Assembly (NCBI RefSeq): GCF_021026335.1 | Contig: NZ_JAJNCY010000003.1 | Location: 124,001-188,000 of the forward strand | Direction: 5' to 3' | Origin: Rhizobium sp. C1 | Lineage (GTDB): Bacteria > Pseudomonadota > Alphaproteobacteria > Rhizobiales > Rhizobiaceae | DNA length: 64,000 bases | In this document: one piece after another, positions 32,747 to 41,723 of the stretch | Position numbering within the stretch: the first letter of the stretch is position 1 | Layout of the letters: every line of letters begins with the position of its first letter | Translations under genes and position numbers: made by a program | Notes under the pieces: model-generated | The model's database searches: none | The model's input: the letters and a program-made list of their open reading frames with translations, nothing else | Told to the model about the DNA's origin: nothing

Positions 32747-32879
32747 CGCGCGGAAGCCTTCGACTGCTATCAGTCGAGGTGTGACCGTTGCTATTCGCCC
32801 AAGGGATATTCGTGCGTTCGCTCGAAAGAGGGATCGTTTGAGATTGCCGGTTTCGGCATAACCCTTGAAAGGCATTGAA

Positions 32880-33536
32880 ATGACTTTTGCTAAAATCGAA
32901 GACGCGGTATCGGCCATCGCACGCGGCGAGATGATCGTCGTCGTGGACGACCATGACCGTGAAAACGAAGGCGACATCCTCTTCGCGTCCGAGCACGCGA
33001 CGCCGGAAAAGATCGCCTTCATGATGAACCATGCGCGCGGCCTCATCTGTGTGCCGATGACGGGCGAACGCCTCGACGCGCTCGACCTGCCGCCGATGGT
33101 GCCGCGCAATACGGAATCGATGCAGACGGCCTTCACCGTCTCGGTCGATTACATTCCCGGCACCTCGACCGGCATTTCCGCCGCCGACCGCGCCGCGACC
33201 ATTCAGGCGCTGGTGGACGAGACGGTAAAGCCGGCCGACTTCGCCCGCCCGGGCCATATTTTCCCGCTTCGCGCCGTGCCGGAAGGCGTTCTGCGCCGTC
33301 CAGGTCACACGGAAGCTGCGATCGATCTGTGCAAGCTCGCTGGTCTCAAGCCCTCGGGCGTGATCTGTGAGATCGCCAAGGATGACGGCACGATGGCCCG
33401 CCTGCCGGACCTCGAAATCTTCGCTGAGAAGCACGGTCTGAAGCTGATCGCCATCGAGGACCTCGTCGCCTATATCAAGGCGAAGAACCTCATCTCGGCG
33501 ACGGCCAATGACGAAGACCTGCTCGAAGCCGTCTGA
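32880..33536 (+). CDS. ribB: 3,4-dihydroxy-2-butanone 4-phosphate synthase
   Basis: The 218-residue enzyme makes the four-carbon precursor of riboflavin from ribulose 5-phosphate. Signatures are [16 protein letters not shown] (metal and acid loop), [40 protein letters not shown] and [25 protein letters not shown]. It has no GTP cyclohydrolase II domain, so it is the single-function form. The start ATG 32880 is preceded by GAAAGG. Control by the FMN riboswitch gives feedback on vitamin supply; no other rib gene is near. Confidence 0.95.
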   Translation: MTFAKIEDAVSAIARGEMIVVVDDHDRENEGDILFASEHATPEKIAFMMNHARGLICVPMTGERLDALDLPPMVPRNTESMQTAFTVSVDYIPGTSTGISAADRAATIQALVDETVKPADFARPGHIFPLRAVPEGVLRRPGHTEAAIDLCKLAGLKPSGVICEIAKDDGTMARLPDLEIFAEKHGLKLIAIEDLVAYIKAKNLISATANDEDLLEAV

Positions 33537-33558
33537 TCTCGACTGAATAGTCCTTGTC

Positions 33559-33585
33559 CAAGCCCGGCAGGATTTGCCGGGCTTG
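33559..33585 (+). terminator. Hairpin after ribB
   Basis: CAAGCCCGGCA and TGCCGGGCTTG form a perfect 11-bp stem with a five-base loop. No U run follows, so it may stabilise the 3' end or work with Rho. Confidence 0.55.
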
Positions 33586-33672
33586 ACATGTGTCATGGCG
33601 CCCCCATCCTCCCTCTGCCAGATTTCCGACCGCAAGACCCGTTAACCTATCGGGCTTGCGAGCGGAGGATGC

Positions 33673-35199
33673 ATGATTACCGACGATCAGAAGGCCGTCA
33701 CCTCATTCCTGAGAGACGCTACATCCTACGGGCTCTCCGGTCCTGTCGAAGTGATGGAAACCCATATCTCGCGCATCTTTCTCGTCGCCGACCGCGCCTT
33801 CAAGATGAAGCGCGCGGTGAAACTTCCCTATGTCGATTTCTCCACGCCCGCGCTTCGGGTCGCAGCCTGCGAGAAGGAGCGGATGCTCAATGCGCGCACG
33901 ACGGCGGAGCTCTATCTCGGTGTCCGGCAAATCTACCGAACCGCCGATGGCCGCCTGTCCTTTGCCGGGCCGGGCGAGGTGGTCGATGCCGTGGTCGAAA
34001 TGAAGCGTTTCGACCAGTCGGCGCTGTTCGACCGCATGGCAATGGAGGGCGAGCTGACGCCCGCGCTGATGACGGATGTTGCGCGGATGGTGGCTGCGTT
34101 TCATGCCGGTGCGCCGGTCGTCGAAGAGGGCGGGGCGGCCAATATCCGTGGTGTGCTCGACATCAACAAGGCGGGCTTTGCCACGAGCACGGTCTTTTCG
34201 GGTGAAGAACAGACGGCCATCGACCATCTGTTCCGCTTGCGTCTGGACGACATCGCCGCGCATCTCGACCGCCGCGCCAAAGGCGGCAAGATCCGCCTCT
34301 GCCACGGCGATCTGCATCTGCGCAATCTCTGCCTGCTCGACGGCAAGCCGCGTCTCTTCGACTGCATCGATTTCAACGACCGCATCGCGACCATCGACGT
34401 TCTCTACGATCTCGCCTTTCTCGTCATGGACCTCTGGCATCGTGGCCTGAAGGATCACGCGAACCTCGTCGCCAACCGCTATTGCGATGCGGCGGGCGAG
34501 GAGGAGGGCTTTGCGCTCCTGCCGTTCTTCACGGCGCTGCGCGCGGCCGTGCGCGCCCATGTAACGGCGACGCAGGCCGAGGAGGCGGGTGGTGATGAGC
34601 GCTTGTCGGCCTCGGCACGCTCCTATTACGATCTCGCGATAGAGACGCTTCAGCGAGCTTCGCCCCGCCTGATCGCCATCGGCGGTTTCAGCGGCTCGGG
34701 CAAGTCGACCGTGGCGGATGGGCTGGCGGCGCATCTTGGACCGCCCCCCGGCGCGCGGCTGATCGAGAGCGACCGCGTGCGCAAGGCGCTGCACGGCGTT
34801 TCGCCGGAAACCCGGCTCGATGCGTCCACCTACAGTCCTGAAATGTCCGCGCGGGTTTATGCGGAGATGGCGCGCCGCGCCGGCGCGGTGCTGCAGGCGG
34901 GGGCATGTGTCGTGGCCGATGCCGTCCACGATCGTGCCGAGCGTCGCGCGGCGATCGAACAGGCCGCGCGGGATGCAGGCGTGCCCTTCACCGGCATCTG
35001 GCTTGATGCGCCGGCGGACGTGTTGCGGGCGCGGGTCGCGGCCCGACCGAGCGGCCAGTCGGATGCGACGCCGGATGTGCTGGAAAAGCAGCTCGCCAAG
35101 GGTGCCGGCGAACTAACGTGGCAAATCGTGGATGCCACGCGCCCGGTCGATGCCCTGATCGACGAGATCATACGGCTTGCTTTGCGTGGTCCGCGCTAG
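33673..35199 (+). CDS. Aminoglycoside-phosphotransferase-like / P-loop kinase fusion protein
   Basis: The 508-residue protein joins two domains. Residues about 20-330 resemble an APH kinase with the catalytic loop CHGDLHLRNLCLLDGKP (H211, D213) and FDCIDFNDRIATIDVLYDLAF. Residues 335-505 form a P-loop kinase with Walker A GGFSGSGKST (337 onward) and a gluconate-kinase-like lid (DAPADVLRARVAAR). Such fusions occur across proteobacteria as bifunctional phosphotransferase/ATP-binding proteins with unknown substrates. It stands as a single gene after ribB; it converges on the ABC permease gene. Confidence 0.83.
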   Translation: MITDDQKAVTSFLRDATSYGLSGPVEVMETHISRIFLVADRAFKMKRAVKLPYVDFSTPALRVAACEKERMLNARTTAELYLGVRQIYRTADGRLSFAGPGEVVDAVVEMKRFDQSALFDRMAMEGELTPALMTDVARMVAAFHAGAPVVEEGGAANIRGVLDINKAGFATSTVFSGEEQTAIDHLFRLRLDDIAAHLDRRAKGGKIRLCHGDLHLRNLCLLDGKPRLFDCIDFNDRIATIDVLYDLAFLVMDLWHRGLKDHANLVANRYCDAAGEEEGFALLPFFTALRAAVRAHVTATQAEEAGGDERLSASARSYYDLAIETLQRASPRLIAIGGFSGSGKSTVADGLAAHLGPPPGARLIESDRVRKALHGVSPETRLDASTYSPEMSARVYAEMARRAGAVLQAGACVVADAVHDRAERRAAIEQAARDAGVPFTGIWLDAPADVLRARVAARPSGQSDATPDVLEKQLAKGAGELTWQIVDATRPVDALIDEIIRLALRGPR

Positions 35200-35214
35200 G
35201 TCGCGCCCGGCAGA

Positions 35215-36537
35215 TTATCCTCGCAAGGCGCTGGCCGGCGGCTGGCGATAGGCGATGATGGCGGGGAGCGCGCAGAGCAGGGCCGAGGCGATCAGCAGAA
35301 TGCTGATGCTCGTCATGTCCTCCGGTGCGAAGCCGACCGGCATGTGGAAGCCGCTGTCGGCGGCAAGCCGCGCTGCAATCACGCGGGCGGCGAGATAGCC
35401 GAGGACGAGGCCAGCCATGATGCCTGTGGCGACGAGCCCGAAGAGTTCCAGCCAGACGATGCCGAAGACCGCTTCGCGCGGCGCCCCGAAGGCGCGCAGC
35501 GCGCCAATCTGCTTGCGGCGCTGGCCGATATGCATGACGATGACGAGGATCAGCGCCGCGCCCACCAGCAATTGCGCGCCAGCGGCGACGGCCGAGAGCA
35601 CCTGTTTCACATCGCCAAGCGTCGCATAGAGCGTCGTCAGGACCTCGCCGGGGAAGACTGCAAGCGTGGCGTCCTTGCGATATTGCTGGCGCAGCTTGTA
35701 GGCATCGGCAATCGATTTCGGCTTCACGACCACAGCCGGCAGGTCCGGCAATTCGCCCTGCCATTGCTCGTTGATCGCCTGGTTGGGATCGATGGCGTGG
35801 TGCTCGTGTTCGTCGTGGCCATCGTGGTCGTCATGACCGGCGGGCTCTTTGGCGTCAGCGGGCTTCGCGGCGTCAGCGCCTGCGGCCGCATGATCGTGGT
35901 CATGCTCGTCCGCGTCGCCATCATCGTGATGGTGGCCGAGGCCGTGGATGTCCCACACGGCCCGGATCGGAACGAGGATCGCCTTGTCCCAGGCGCTGCC
36001 CGTCGGCTTCAACCGGCCGACAACGGTATAGGCGAGTTCCGTATGCGTATGTCCGCCTTCGCCGAGCGTGCCATGCATCGGCTTCACCGTCGAACCCATC
36101 GGCAGCTTCACGTCCGCGCCGATGACCGCCTCGCCCTCGCGGGCGAAGATCGCGCCTTCGGAGACGCCGGCGGAAAGGTTCTTCACCAGTGTTGTGGTCG
36201 TTCCGACGATGGGCGACGTGCCGAAGAAATCGCCGAAACCGATGGGGGCTGCCCAGGCAACGCGCGGATCGGCTTCCAGATCGCTCAAAACCTTGCCTGT
36301 CATCAGCGGCAGCGCCGAGGGCTGCAGGAAAACGGAAGAAAGGACAAGCTGCGTCTCCGAGCCGGCGGCACCCACGATCAGGTCGAATTTCTCCGCCGCG
36401 CGGGCCGAGCCGAGGCGTAGCGCGCGCTCCTGGAGCGTCACGGCGACGCCGAGAGCCACGGCGAGCGCCACGATGGCGGCGATGAAGAAGGCGCCGAGGC
36501 GGAAGCGGTTGAGATCGGCGAGAATGAAGCGGATCAT
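35215..36537 (-). CDS. FtsX/MacB-type ABC permease with His/Asp-rich periplasmic insert
   Basis: The 440-residue permease has one N-terminal membrane segment (about 15-36), a large periplasmic domain (about 40-315) and three C-terminal segments with the FtsX pattern (AGAQLLVGAALILVIVMHIGQRRKQIGALRAFGAPR). Within the periplasmic part, residues 198-248 carry at least 13 histidines among many aspartates, a clear metal-binding stretch. Its start overlaps the ATPase gene by four bases. MacB/Lol-type systems work mechanically on periplasmic or envelope substrates; the insert suggests metal sensing or metal protein handling. Confidence 0.8.
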   Translation of the reverse strand: MIRFILADLNRFRLGAFFIAAIVALAVALGVAVTLQERALRLGSARAAEKFDLIVGAAGSETQLVLSSVFLQPSALPLMTGKVLSDLEADPRVAWAAPIGFGDFFGTSPIVGTTTTLVKNLSAGVSEGAIFAREGEAVIGADVKLPMGSTVKPMHGTLGEGGHTHTELAYTVVGRLKPTGSAWDKAILVPIRAVWDIHGLGHHHDDGDADEHDHDHAAAGADAAKPADAKEPAGHDDHDGHDEHEHHAIDPNQAINEQWQGELPDLPAVVVKPKSIADAYKLRQQYRKDATLAVFPGEVLTTLYATLGDVKQVLSAVAAGAQLLVGAALILVIVMHIGQRRKQIGALRAFGAPREAVFGIVWLELFGLVATGIMAGLVLGYLAARVIAARLAADSGFHMPVGFAPEDMTSISILLIASALLCALPAIIAYRQPPASALRG

Positions 36538-37217
36538 GCGGCCACCTGCGCGTCTGCCTGGGCGATACGGCCGCCGACAAGGCGGATGCGATTGTCGAAG
36601 CGTTCGATCAGCGCCGGATCATGCGAAACGACCATGAGGGTCGAACCCTCGCGCTCCGCCAGCGTCACGATGAGTTCGGCGACCTGCGCGCCGCTCTCGC
36701 TGTCGAGGCTGGCGGTCGGTTCGTCGGCGATGATGACGGCGGGTTTGCGCACGATGGCGCGCGCCACAGCCACGCGCTGCATTTCGCCGCGCGACATGGT
36801 CTCGACCTTCTGCTCCGGGCGGGAGAGGCCCACAATAGTTAGGAGTTCCCGCGCGCGCTCCACTGTCGCGGCATTCGCGACGCGGGCGAGGCGCGCGGGA
36901 AGAAGAATGTTGTCGAGCGCCGAAAGCCCCTCGAAGAGATGGAAATCCTGCATGACGAGGCCGATCGTCTCGCCGCGCCAGCGGTCGCGTCGGCTTTCGG
37001 AGAGGCTGGCAATGTCGGTGCCGCCCCAGCGGATCGTCCCCTTCTTCAGGCGTTCGAGCCCGGTCAGGATATTGACCAGTGTGCTCTTGCCGGAGCCTGA
37101 AGCGCCGGTGACGGCGAGATGGCCGCCGGCGGGAAGATGAAAGCTGTCGATGGAAAGCGCGGGGGTGGCAAGGCCTGGGAAGGTGACTTCTACCGCCTCG
37201 ATGGAAAGGTCTAGCAT
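36534..37217 (-). CDS. ABC transporter ATP-binding protein (LolD/MacB type)
   Basis: From ATG 37217 (GAGG upstream) the protein has 227 residues. Walker A is GASGSGKST, the signature region MSRGEMQRVAVARAI, Walker B VIIADEPTASLD, and the H-loop VVSHD. The short size and partner permease fit the MacB/LolD group, which couples ATP use to periplasmic movement rather than classical import. It forms an operon with the lipoprotein-like gene upstream (8-base gap) and the permease downstream (4-base overlap). Confidence 0.88.
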   Translation of the reverse strand: MLDLSIEAVEVTFPGLATPALSIDSFHLPAGGHLAVTGASGSGKSTLVNILTGLERLKKGTIRWGGTDIASLSESRRDRWRGETIGLVMQDFHLFEGLSALDNILLPARLARVANAATVERARELLTIVGLSRPEQKVETMSRGEMQRVAVARAIVRKPAVIIADEPTASLDSESGAQVAELIVTLAEREGSTLMVVSHDPALIERFDNRIRLVGGRIAQADAQVAA

Positions 37218-37225
37218 GATGGTCC

Positions 37226-37693
37226 TCAAGCCGCGCGGAAGCGTGCGTCGCGGATGCGCAGGCGGCTTAAGAAACCCGTGTCCGGGTCGGTCCATGAGCC
37301 GAGTTCCAGCGTGCCATCGACCGAAATGCGGGTGCCCCCGGGCAGGAATGTCTGTTTGCCGCCGAGATAGATGACAACGATATTGTCCGGCCAGTCGGCA
37401 TCCGACGAGCAGAACGGGCAGAGCGCCATCGGGATTTCGGTGAGCACGAAGAAATTGGCTTCGGCCTTGAGCGGCGGCGCCATGAAGCCTTCCATGGAGA
37501 CCGGCTTGCCGGCGAGCGCCTTGATCCTGTCGGAATATTCGAGGCCGAGGACGCCGAACTTGCTGTAGAGCTGACCGAAGGAGATCGGTTCGGCAGCTGC
37601 CGCTGGTCTTGCGATCACGGACAGTGCGCCTGCAACCGTCATACTGACGAACGCACGCCGGTTGGCGTATCCGTTTGAGGTGTGGAGTTTCAT
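37226..37693 (-). CDS. Exported protein with CxxC motif, first gene of the ABC unit
   Basis: The 155-residue product begins with a signal sequence that has a twin-arginine-like NRRAF and a hydrophobic run ending PAAAAEP. The mature part has GFMAPPLK, a CPFC motif (ALCPFCSSDADWPDN) and VVIYLGGKQTFLPGGTRISVDG, then a short end. The layout recalls small periplasmic DUF3299-like proteins, but this is a weak resemblance. It leads the operon with the ATPase and the His-rich permease, so it may bind metal or haem for that system. Confidence 0.65.
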   Translation of the reverse strand: MKLHTSNGYANRRAFVSMTVAGALSVIARPAAAAEPISFGQLYSKFGVLGLEYSDRIKALAGKPVSMEGFMAPPLKAEANFFVLTEIPMALCPFCSSDADWPDNIVVIYLGGKQTFLPGGTRISVDGTLELGSWTDPDTGFLSRLRIRDARFRAA

Positions 37694-37809
37694 CGAAACC
37701 TCCCGAGACTAACGTCCATTGGTTAGGCTAATCCCGAACGTGTTCTGTCCGGGATCTGCATTGGTGGAACTGCATCACAGAGGACATTGTCCAACTGCGT
37801 GCGGGGCTT

Positions 37810-37935
37810 TCCCCTCACCCCGCCTCCGCTTCGCTCGGCGGACCTCTCCCCGGCGGGGCGAGGGGGCCGAGACGTTGCGGCATGATCTCTTCTCCCCATC
37901 GGGGAGAAGGTGCCGGCAGGCGGATGAGGGGGTGG
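37810..37935. repeat. GC-rich REP-like intergenic element B
   Basis: TCCCCTCACCCCGCCTCCGC at one end and GGATGAGGGGG at the other, with CTTCTCCCC/GGGGAGAAG inside, as in element A at 2395-2530. It lies in the 285-base gap between phoA and the ABC unit, where I see no gene. Confidence 0.65.
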
Positions 37936-37978
37936 CGAAGACACGGCAGGTGTGCCTTTTACCCTGTCCGCTCGAAGA

Positions 37979-39730
37979 TTACTTCGCGGGCGCGCCCATG
38001 GCAAAGGTATCGGCGAGCACCTTGTAGACGTCGCTTTCTTCCATATAGCCCTTGAAGCCTTCGGCGCCGGGGCCTGCCGATTGCAGGACAACGTCGTCAA
38101 CGGCGTGAACGCCGGTGTCTTCGTCGCGCGGCAGGTTGCCTTCAACGAGAACGGCACCCGGAATGTCCTTGTAGGCCGGGTTGGCGACATACTGGCCCTT
38201 GTCGTTCTTCACGGCCGGCTCGAACGGGCCGTCAAGCTTCGGCTTGAAGGTCTCGTAATGGTCCGGGCCGTTATTGCCGAAGACGGCGAGGTGCTTGGTG
38301 ACGGCGATCGAGTCCGGATAGCCGTCGCCATCCTTGTCCTCGTAGTTCGGGAAGCCGGCCTTTTCATAGGTGCCGACGCGCTCGCGGCCTTCGGTCGCTT
38401 CCTTCGTGTCATCGATCGTGCCGATGATCGAAACGCCGTGGGTGTGGTCGCCGGTAACGACGATCAGCGTGTCGGGGTGCGTCTTCTGGAAGTCGCGGGC
38501 AACGGCGACGGCATGGTCGAATTCGACCGTGTCGAAGATCGCGCGGTCCCAGTCGAGCGGGTGGCTCGCCTTGTCGATGTCGGAACCTTCGATCATGAGG
38601 AAGAAGCCTTCCGGGTTCTTCGACAGGTTGTCCAGCGCAACCTTGGTCATGTCGACGAGGCCGGGCTGCTTCGGGAACTTGTCGACGGTGCCCTTCTTCA
38701 GCTGCATGCGGTCAACGGCATAATCCATGTTGCCGGTGTGGAAGAGGCCGAGGATCTTGCCGGTATTGGTGCCGGCAGCGGTCTGCAGCTCGTCCTTGTC
38801 GGTGGCCAGCGTGTAGCCGGCATCCTTGAACAGCTTGATATAGTCCTTGTCGTCCTTGCGCTTGGAACCCGGAACATCCTTGGACAGGAAGTAGGCCGAG
38901 CCACCACCGAGAACGACATCCGGCTTGACGTCGAACATCATGCCGACGATTTCGGCCTTGTCGGCGCGGCGGCGGGTGTGAGAGACGACAGCGGCCGGCG
39001 TTGCGTCTTCCAGTTCGGACAAGGCAACGATACCGATCGACTTCTTGGTCGTGCGGCGAACGGCTTCGGCGATGTTTTCGACCTTCGGGTCGTCAAGGCT
39101 TGAAGGCGTACGGTCGGCGTAGACACCGAGCGCATTGATGGCCGTCTTGTGGCCGGTCATGTAGGCCGACATGGTGTTGGCCGAGTCCGTGGCGATGGCG
39201 TTGGTCGACGAGGTGCCGATGAAGGCCATGTGGTCGAGATCGTCCATGGCGAGACGACCGTTTGCCTTGCCTTCCGTCATCCCCTTAGACATCAGGCGGG
39301 CACCGGTGCGATGCGCGACGGACATGCCGTCGCCGAGCATGAAGATGATGTTCTTGGCCTTCGGCAGGGCAGAGGTTTCAAAGACGTCCCAGGTGACAGT
39401 CTTGGTTTCGTTGCCGGCGGTGACGGCGACGTCATACTTGCCGGGCTTGGTGATCTTGGCGTTGCGCAGGATCACGGCAGAGCCGAGGACCTTGTCGTCC
39501 TTGCCCTTCTCTTCGGCGACGAAATCCCCCTTGCCGAGAACGGTCGTGTAATCCTGGCCGTTGACGGTGATCTTGACGTCTTCCGGCTTCACGACAGAGT
39601 TGAACTCGACCTTGAAGTCGAACGGCGAGCCGACGAGAATCGTTGCCCGGCTGAGCGGGTAAACGGTGGCGGCCTGAGCGGCGCCGGCCAGCATGGTTGC
39701 TGCGGCGAGTGTGGTGAGAAGCTTGCGCAT
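37979..39730 (-). CDS. Alkaline phosphatase (PhoA-like, secreted)
   Basis: The 583-residue protein has a signal peptide (MRKLLTTLAAATMLAGAAQA), an extra N-terminal domain of about 100 residues, and the alkaline phosphatase core: FMLGDGMS, catalytic serine in TDSANTMSAYMTGHKT, MIEGSDIDKASH, and VVTGDHTHGVSI. The metal ligands fit a two-zinc enzyme. It releases phosphate from organic esters outside the inner membrane. A Pho-box-like repeat lies 49 bases before the ATG. An extra domain ahead of the core makes it longer than E. coli PhoA. Confidence 0.88.
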   Translation of the reverse strand: MRKLLTTLAAATMLAGAAQAATVYPLSRATILVGSPFDFKVEFNSVVKPEDVKITVNGQDYTTVLGKGDFVAEEKGKDDKVLGSAVILRNAKITKPGKYDVAVTAGNETKTVTWDVFETSALPKAKNIIFMLGDGMSVAHRTGARLMSKGMTEGKANGRLAMDDLDHMAFIGTSSTNAIATDSANTMSAYMTGHKTAINALGVYADRTPSSLDDPKVENIAEAVRRTTKKSIGIVALSELEDATPAAVVSHTRRRADKAEIVGMMFDVKPDVVLGGGSAYFLSKDVPGSKRKDDKDYIKLFKDAGYTLATDKDELQTAAGTNTGKILGLFHTGNMDYAVDRMQLKKGTVDKFPKQPGLVDMTKVALDNLSKNPEGFFLMIEGSDIDKASHPLDWDRAIFDTVEFDHAVAVARDFQKTHPDTLIVVTGDHTHGVSIIGTIDDTKEATEGRERVGTYEKAGFPNYEDKDGDGYPDSIAVTKHLAVFGNNGPDHYETFKPKLDGPFEPAVKNDKGQYVANPAYKDIPGAVLVEGNLPRDEDTGVHAVDDVVLQSAGPGAEGFKGYMEESDVYKVLADTFAMGAPAK

Positions 39731-39778
39731 GGGTCCCTCCTGTACGCTGTTTCACAGCAAAGCGGTTAAAGGGGCCAT

Positions 39779-39796
39779 ATGACACTTGCATGAAAA
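39779..39796 (-). promoter_or_regulatory. Pho box-like direct repeat before the alkaline phosphatase gene
   Basis: On the - strand TTTTCAT, GCAA, GTGTCAT forms a 7-4-7 direct repeat close to the PhoB consensus CTGTCAT-N4-CTGTCAT. Position and gene function agree with phosphate-starvation control. Confidence 0.5.
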
Positions 39797-39841
39797 CGCT
39801 GAAAAACAGTCCCGCGACTGCGCGTTTTTATGTTTATTCTA

Positions 39842-39861
39842 AGTAATACTATAACATTACT
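39842..39861. promoter_or_regulatory. Zur-like palindrome upstream of the alkaline phosphatase gene
   Basis: AGTAATACTATAACATTACT is an interrupted palindrome with AGTAAT/ATTACT ends and a TATAACAT core that recalls alphaproteobacterial Zur boxes. It lies 111 bases before the ATG, in an A/T-rich stretch. Zinc control of a zinc enzyme is plausible but unproven. Confidence 0.3.
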
Positions 39862-39876
39862 CTGATCGAATTATGC

Positions 39877-40803
39877 TCAGCCGAGTTTGCAGCCGTTCAC
39901 CGTCAGGTAAACCGCGTAGAGCGACGTGGTCGCCGTGATGAACAGGCGATTGCGCTTCGGGCCGCCGAAGGTCACGTTGGAGACGATCTCGGGCAGGCGG
40001 ATTTTCCCGATCAGCGTGCCGTCCGGATCGTAACAGTGCACGCCATCGCCGGCGGAGGTCCAGATGCGCCCGGCGCGGTCGAGGCGGAAGCCGTCGAAAA
40101 GACCGGCCGTACATGTGGCGAAGACACCGAGATCGGTGAGGGCGTATTGTGGTCCCACGGCGAATTTCCGGATGTGGCGGGGGCCATCTTCGAGATGCGA
40201 GGCGCCGGTGTCGGCGACATAGAGCAGGTTTTCATCCGGCGAGAAAGCAAGGCCGTTCGGCTTCACGAAATCGTTCAGCACCCGCAGCGTCACACCGGTC
40301 GCAGGGTCGTGACGATAGACATGGCAGCCGCCGATTTCTTCTTCCGCTCGTTCCCCTTCGTAATCGCTTATGATGCCGTAGCTCGGATCGGTGAACCAGA
40401 TCGTCCCGTCCGATTTCACGACAGCATCATTCGGCGAGTTGAACCGCTTGCCCTCGAAACGGTCGGCGAGCACCGTGATTGAGCCGTCAAACTCTGTCCG
40501 CGTCACGCGCCGGGTCAGGTGCTCGCAGGTGACCAGCCGACCGACATTGTCGACCGTGTTGCCGTTGCAATTGTTGGACGGCTGGCGAAAGGTGCTGACC
40601 GCGCCGCTCGTCTCGTCGAAGCGCATCATGCGGTTTTCGGGAATGTCGGAAAAGACGAGATAGCGGCCGGCGGCAAACCACGCCGGGCCCTCCAGCCAGC
40701 GGCCGCCGGTCCAAAGGCGCTCCACATGGGCGCTGCCGATGATGCAGTCCTTGAAGCGCGCATCGAGAATCTCGAAACCCGCTCCTTCGATCGCTCCGGC
40801 CAT
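39877..40803 (-). CDS. SMP-30/gluconolactonase-family protein
   Basis: From ATG 40803 (GGGAGG upstream) the protein has 308 residues and the six-bladed propeller pattern: LEGPAWFAAGRYLVFSDIPEN, NGNTVDNVGRLVTCEH, FNSPNDAVVKSDGTIWFTDP, VKPNGLAFSPDENLLYVADTG. E of EGP, N of SPND and D of YVADTG are the usual metal ligands. It hydrolyses a sugar lactone, probably gluconolactone. It is divergent from a gluconate-dehydrogenase-like gene and a gluconokinase, which supports the role. Confidence 0.87.
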   Translation of the reverse strand: MAGAIEGAGFEILDARFKDCIIGSAHVERLWTGGRWLEGPAWFAAGRYLVFSDIPENRMMRFDETSGAVSTFRQPSNNCNGNTVDNVGRLVTCEHLTRRVTRTEFDGSITVLADRFEGKRFNSPNDAVVKSDGTIWFTDPSYGIISDYEGERAEEEIGGCHVYRHDPATGVTLRVLNDFVKPNGLAFSPDENLLYVADTGASHLEDGPRHIRKFAVGPQYALTDLGVFATCTAGLFDGFRLDRAGRIWTSAGDGVHCYDPDGTLIGKIRLPEIVSNVTFGGPKRNRLFITATTSLYAVYLTVNGCKLG

Positions 40804-40957
40804 GACACGCCTCCCTGATTTTGTCGCTCCACCCGTGGACGAAGTGATAGACGGATCGACAACAAAAAGCCATCGTCGGGGCTGGAATGTACTTGGCGGA
40901 TTCGGGCCCCGGCCTCTCCGCGTCAATGCCAGGGGTGGAACCCGGAGGGAGGTAACT

Positions 40958-41722
40958 ATGTCGGACCTGTTTGATCTTTCCGGACGCCGCGCGCTCATCA
41001 CCGGGTCGAGCCAGGGCATCGGTCTGGCGCTCGCCGCCGGACTTGCCCGCCAGGGTGCCTCCGTCATTCTCAACGGCCGCGATGCGGGTCGGGTCGAAGA
41101 GGCCTGCAAGGGGCTGACCGAACAGGGATTTGATGCAAAGCCTGCCGTGTTCGATGTGACCGACAAACCTGCGGTGGAGGCCGGTGTCGACAGGATCGAG
41201 GCAGAGATCGGCCCGATCGATATCCTGATCAACAATGCCGGCATGCAGTATCGCACGCCGCTGGAAGACTTTCCGGCCGACAAGTTCGAACTTCTGTTCA
41301 AGACGAATGTCACGAGCGTCTTCCTCGTCGGCCAGGCGGTTGCCCGCTTCATGATCAAGCGCGGCGCGGGCAAGATCATCAACATCGCCTCGGTGCAGAG
41401 CGAGCTCGCGCGGCCCTCGATCGCGCCCTATACGGCGACCAAGGGGGCGGTGAAGAACCTGACGAAGGGCATGTGCACGGACTGGGCGCGCTACGGCCTG
41501 CAGGTAAATGCGATTGCCCCAGGCTATTTCCGGACACCGCTCAATCAGGCGCTGATGGACAATGCCGAATTCAATGCCTGGCTTGAAAAGCGCACGCCAG
41601 CGGGACGCTGGGGTGATGTCGAGGAACTGATCGGCGCGGCTGTCTTCCTGGCCTCCAGGGCCTCGTCCTTCGTCAACGGCGAGACGCTGCATGTCGATGG
41701 CGGCATCACGGCGAGCCTTTGA
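40958..41722 (+). CDS. SDR-family oxidoreductase, probable gluconate 5-dehydrogenase
   Basis: The 254-residue classical short-chain dehydrogenase has TGSSQGIG for cofactor binding, NNAG, the catalytic serine (IASVQS) and YTATK, and ends HVDGGITASL. N-terminal LFDLSGRRALITGSSQGIG and the RTPLEDF segment match the gluconate 5-dehydrogenase (Gno/IdnO) group, which interconverts gluconate and 5-ketogluconate. GGAGGGAGG lies ahead of the ATG. The gluconokinase gene begins one base after its stop, supporting a gluconate role. Confidence 0.78.
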   Translation: MSDLFDLSGRRALITGSSQGIGLALAAGLARQGASVILNGRDAGRVEEACKGLTEQGFDAKPAVFDVTDKPAVEAGVDRIEAEIGPIDILINNAGMQYRTPLEDFPADKFELLFKTNVTSVFLVGQAVARFMIKRGAGKIINIASVQSELARPSIAPYTATKGAVKNLTKGMCTDWARYGLQVNAIAPGYFRTPLNQALMDNAEFNAWLEKRTPAGRWGDVEELIGAAVFLASRASSFVNGETLHVDGGITASL

Positions 41723-41723
41723 C

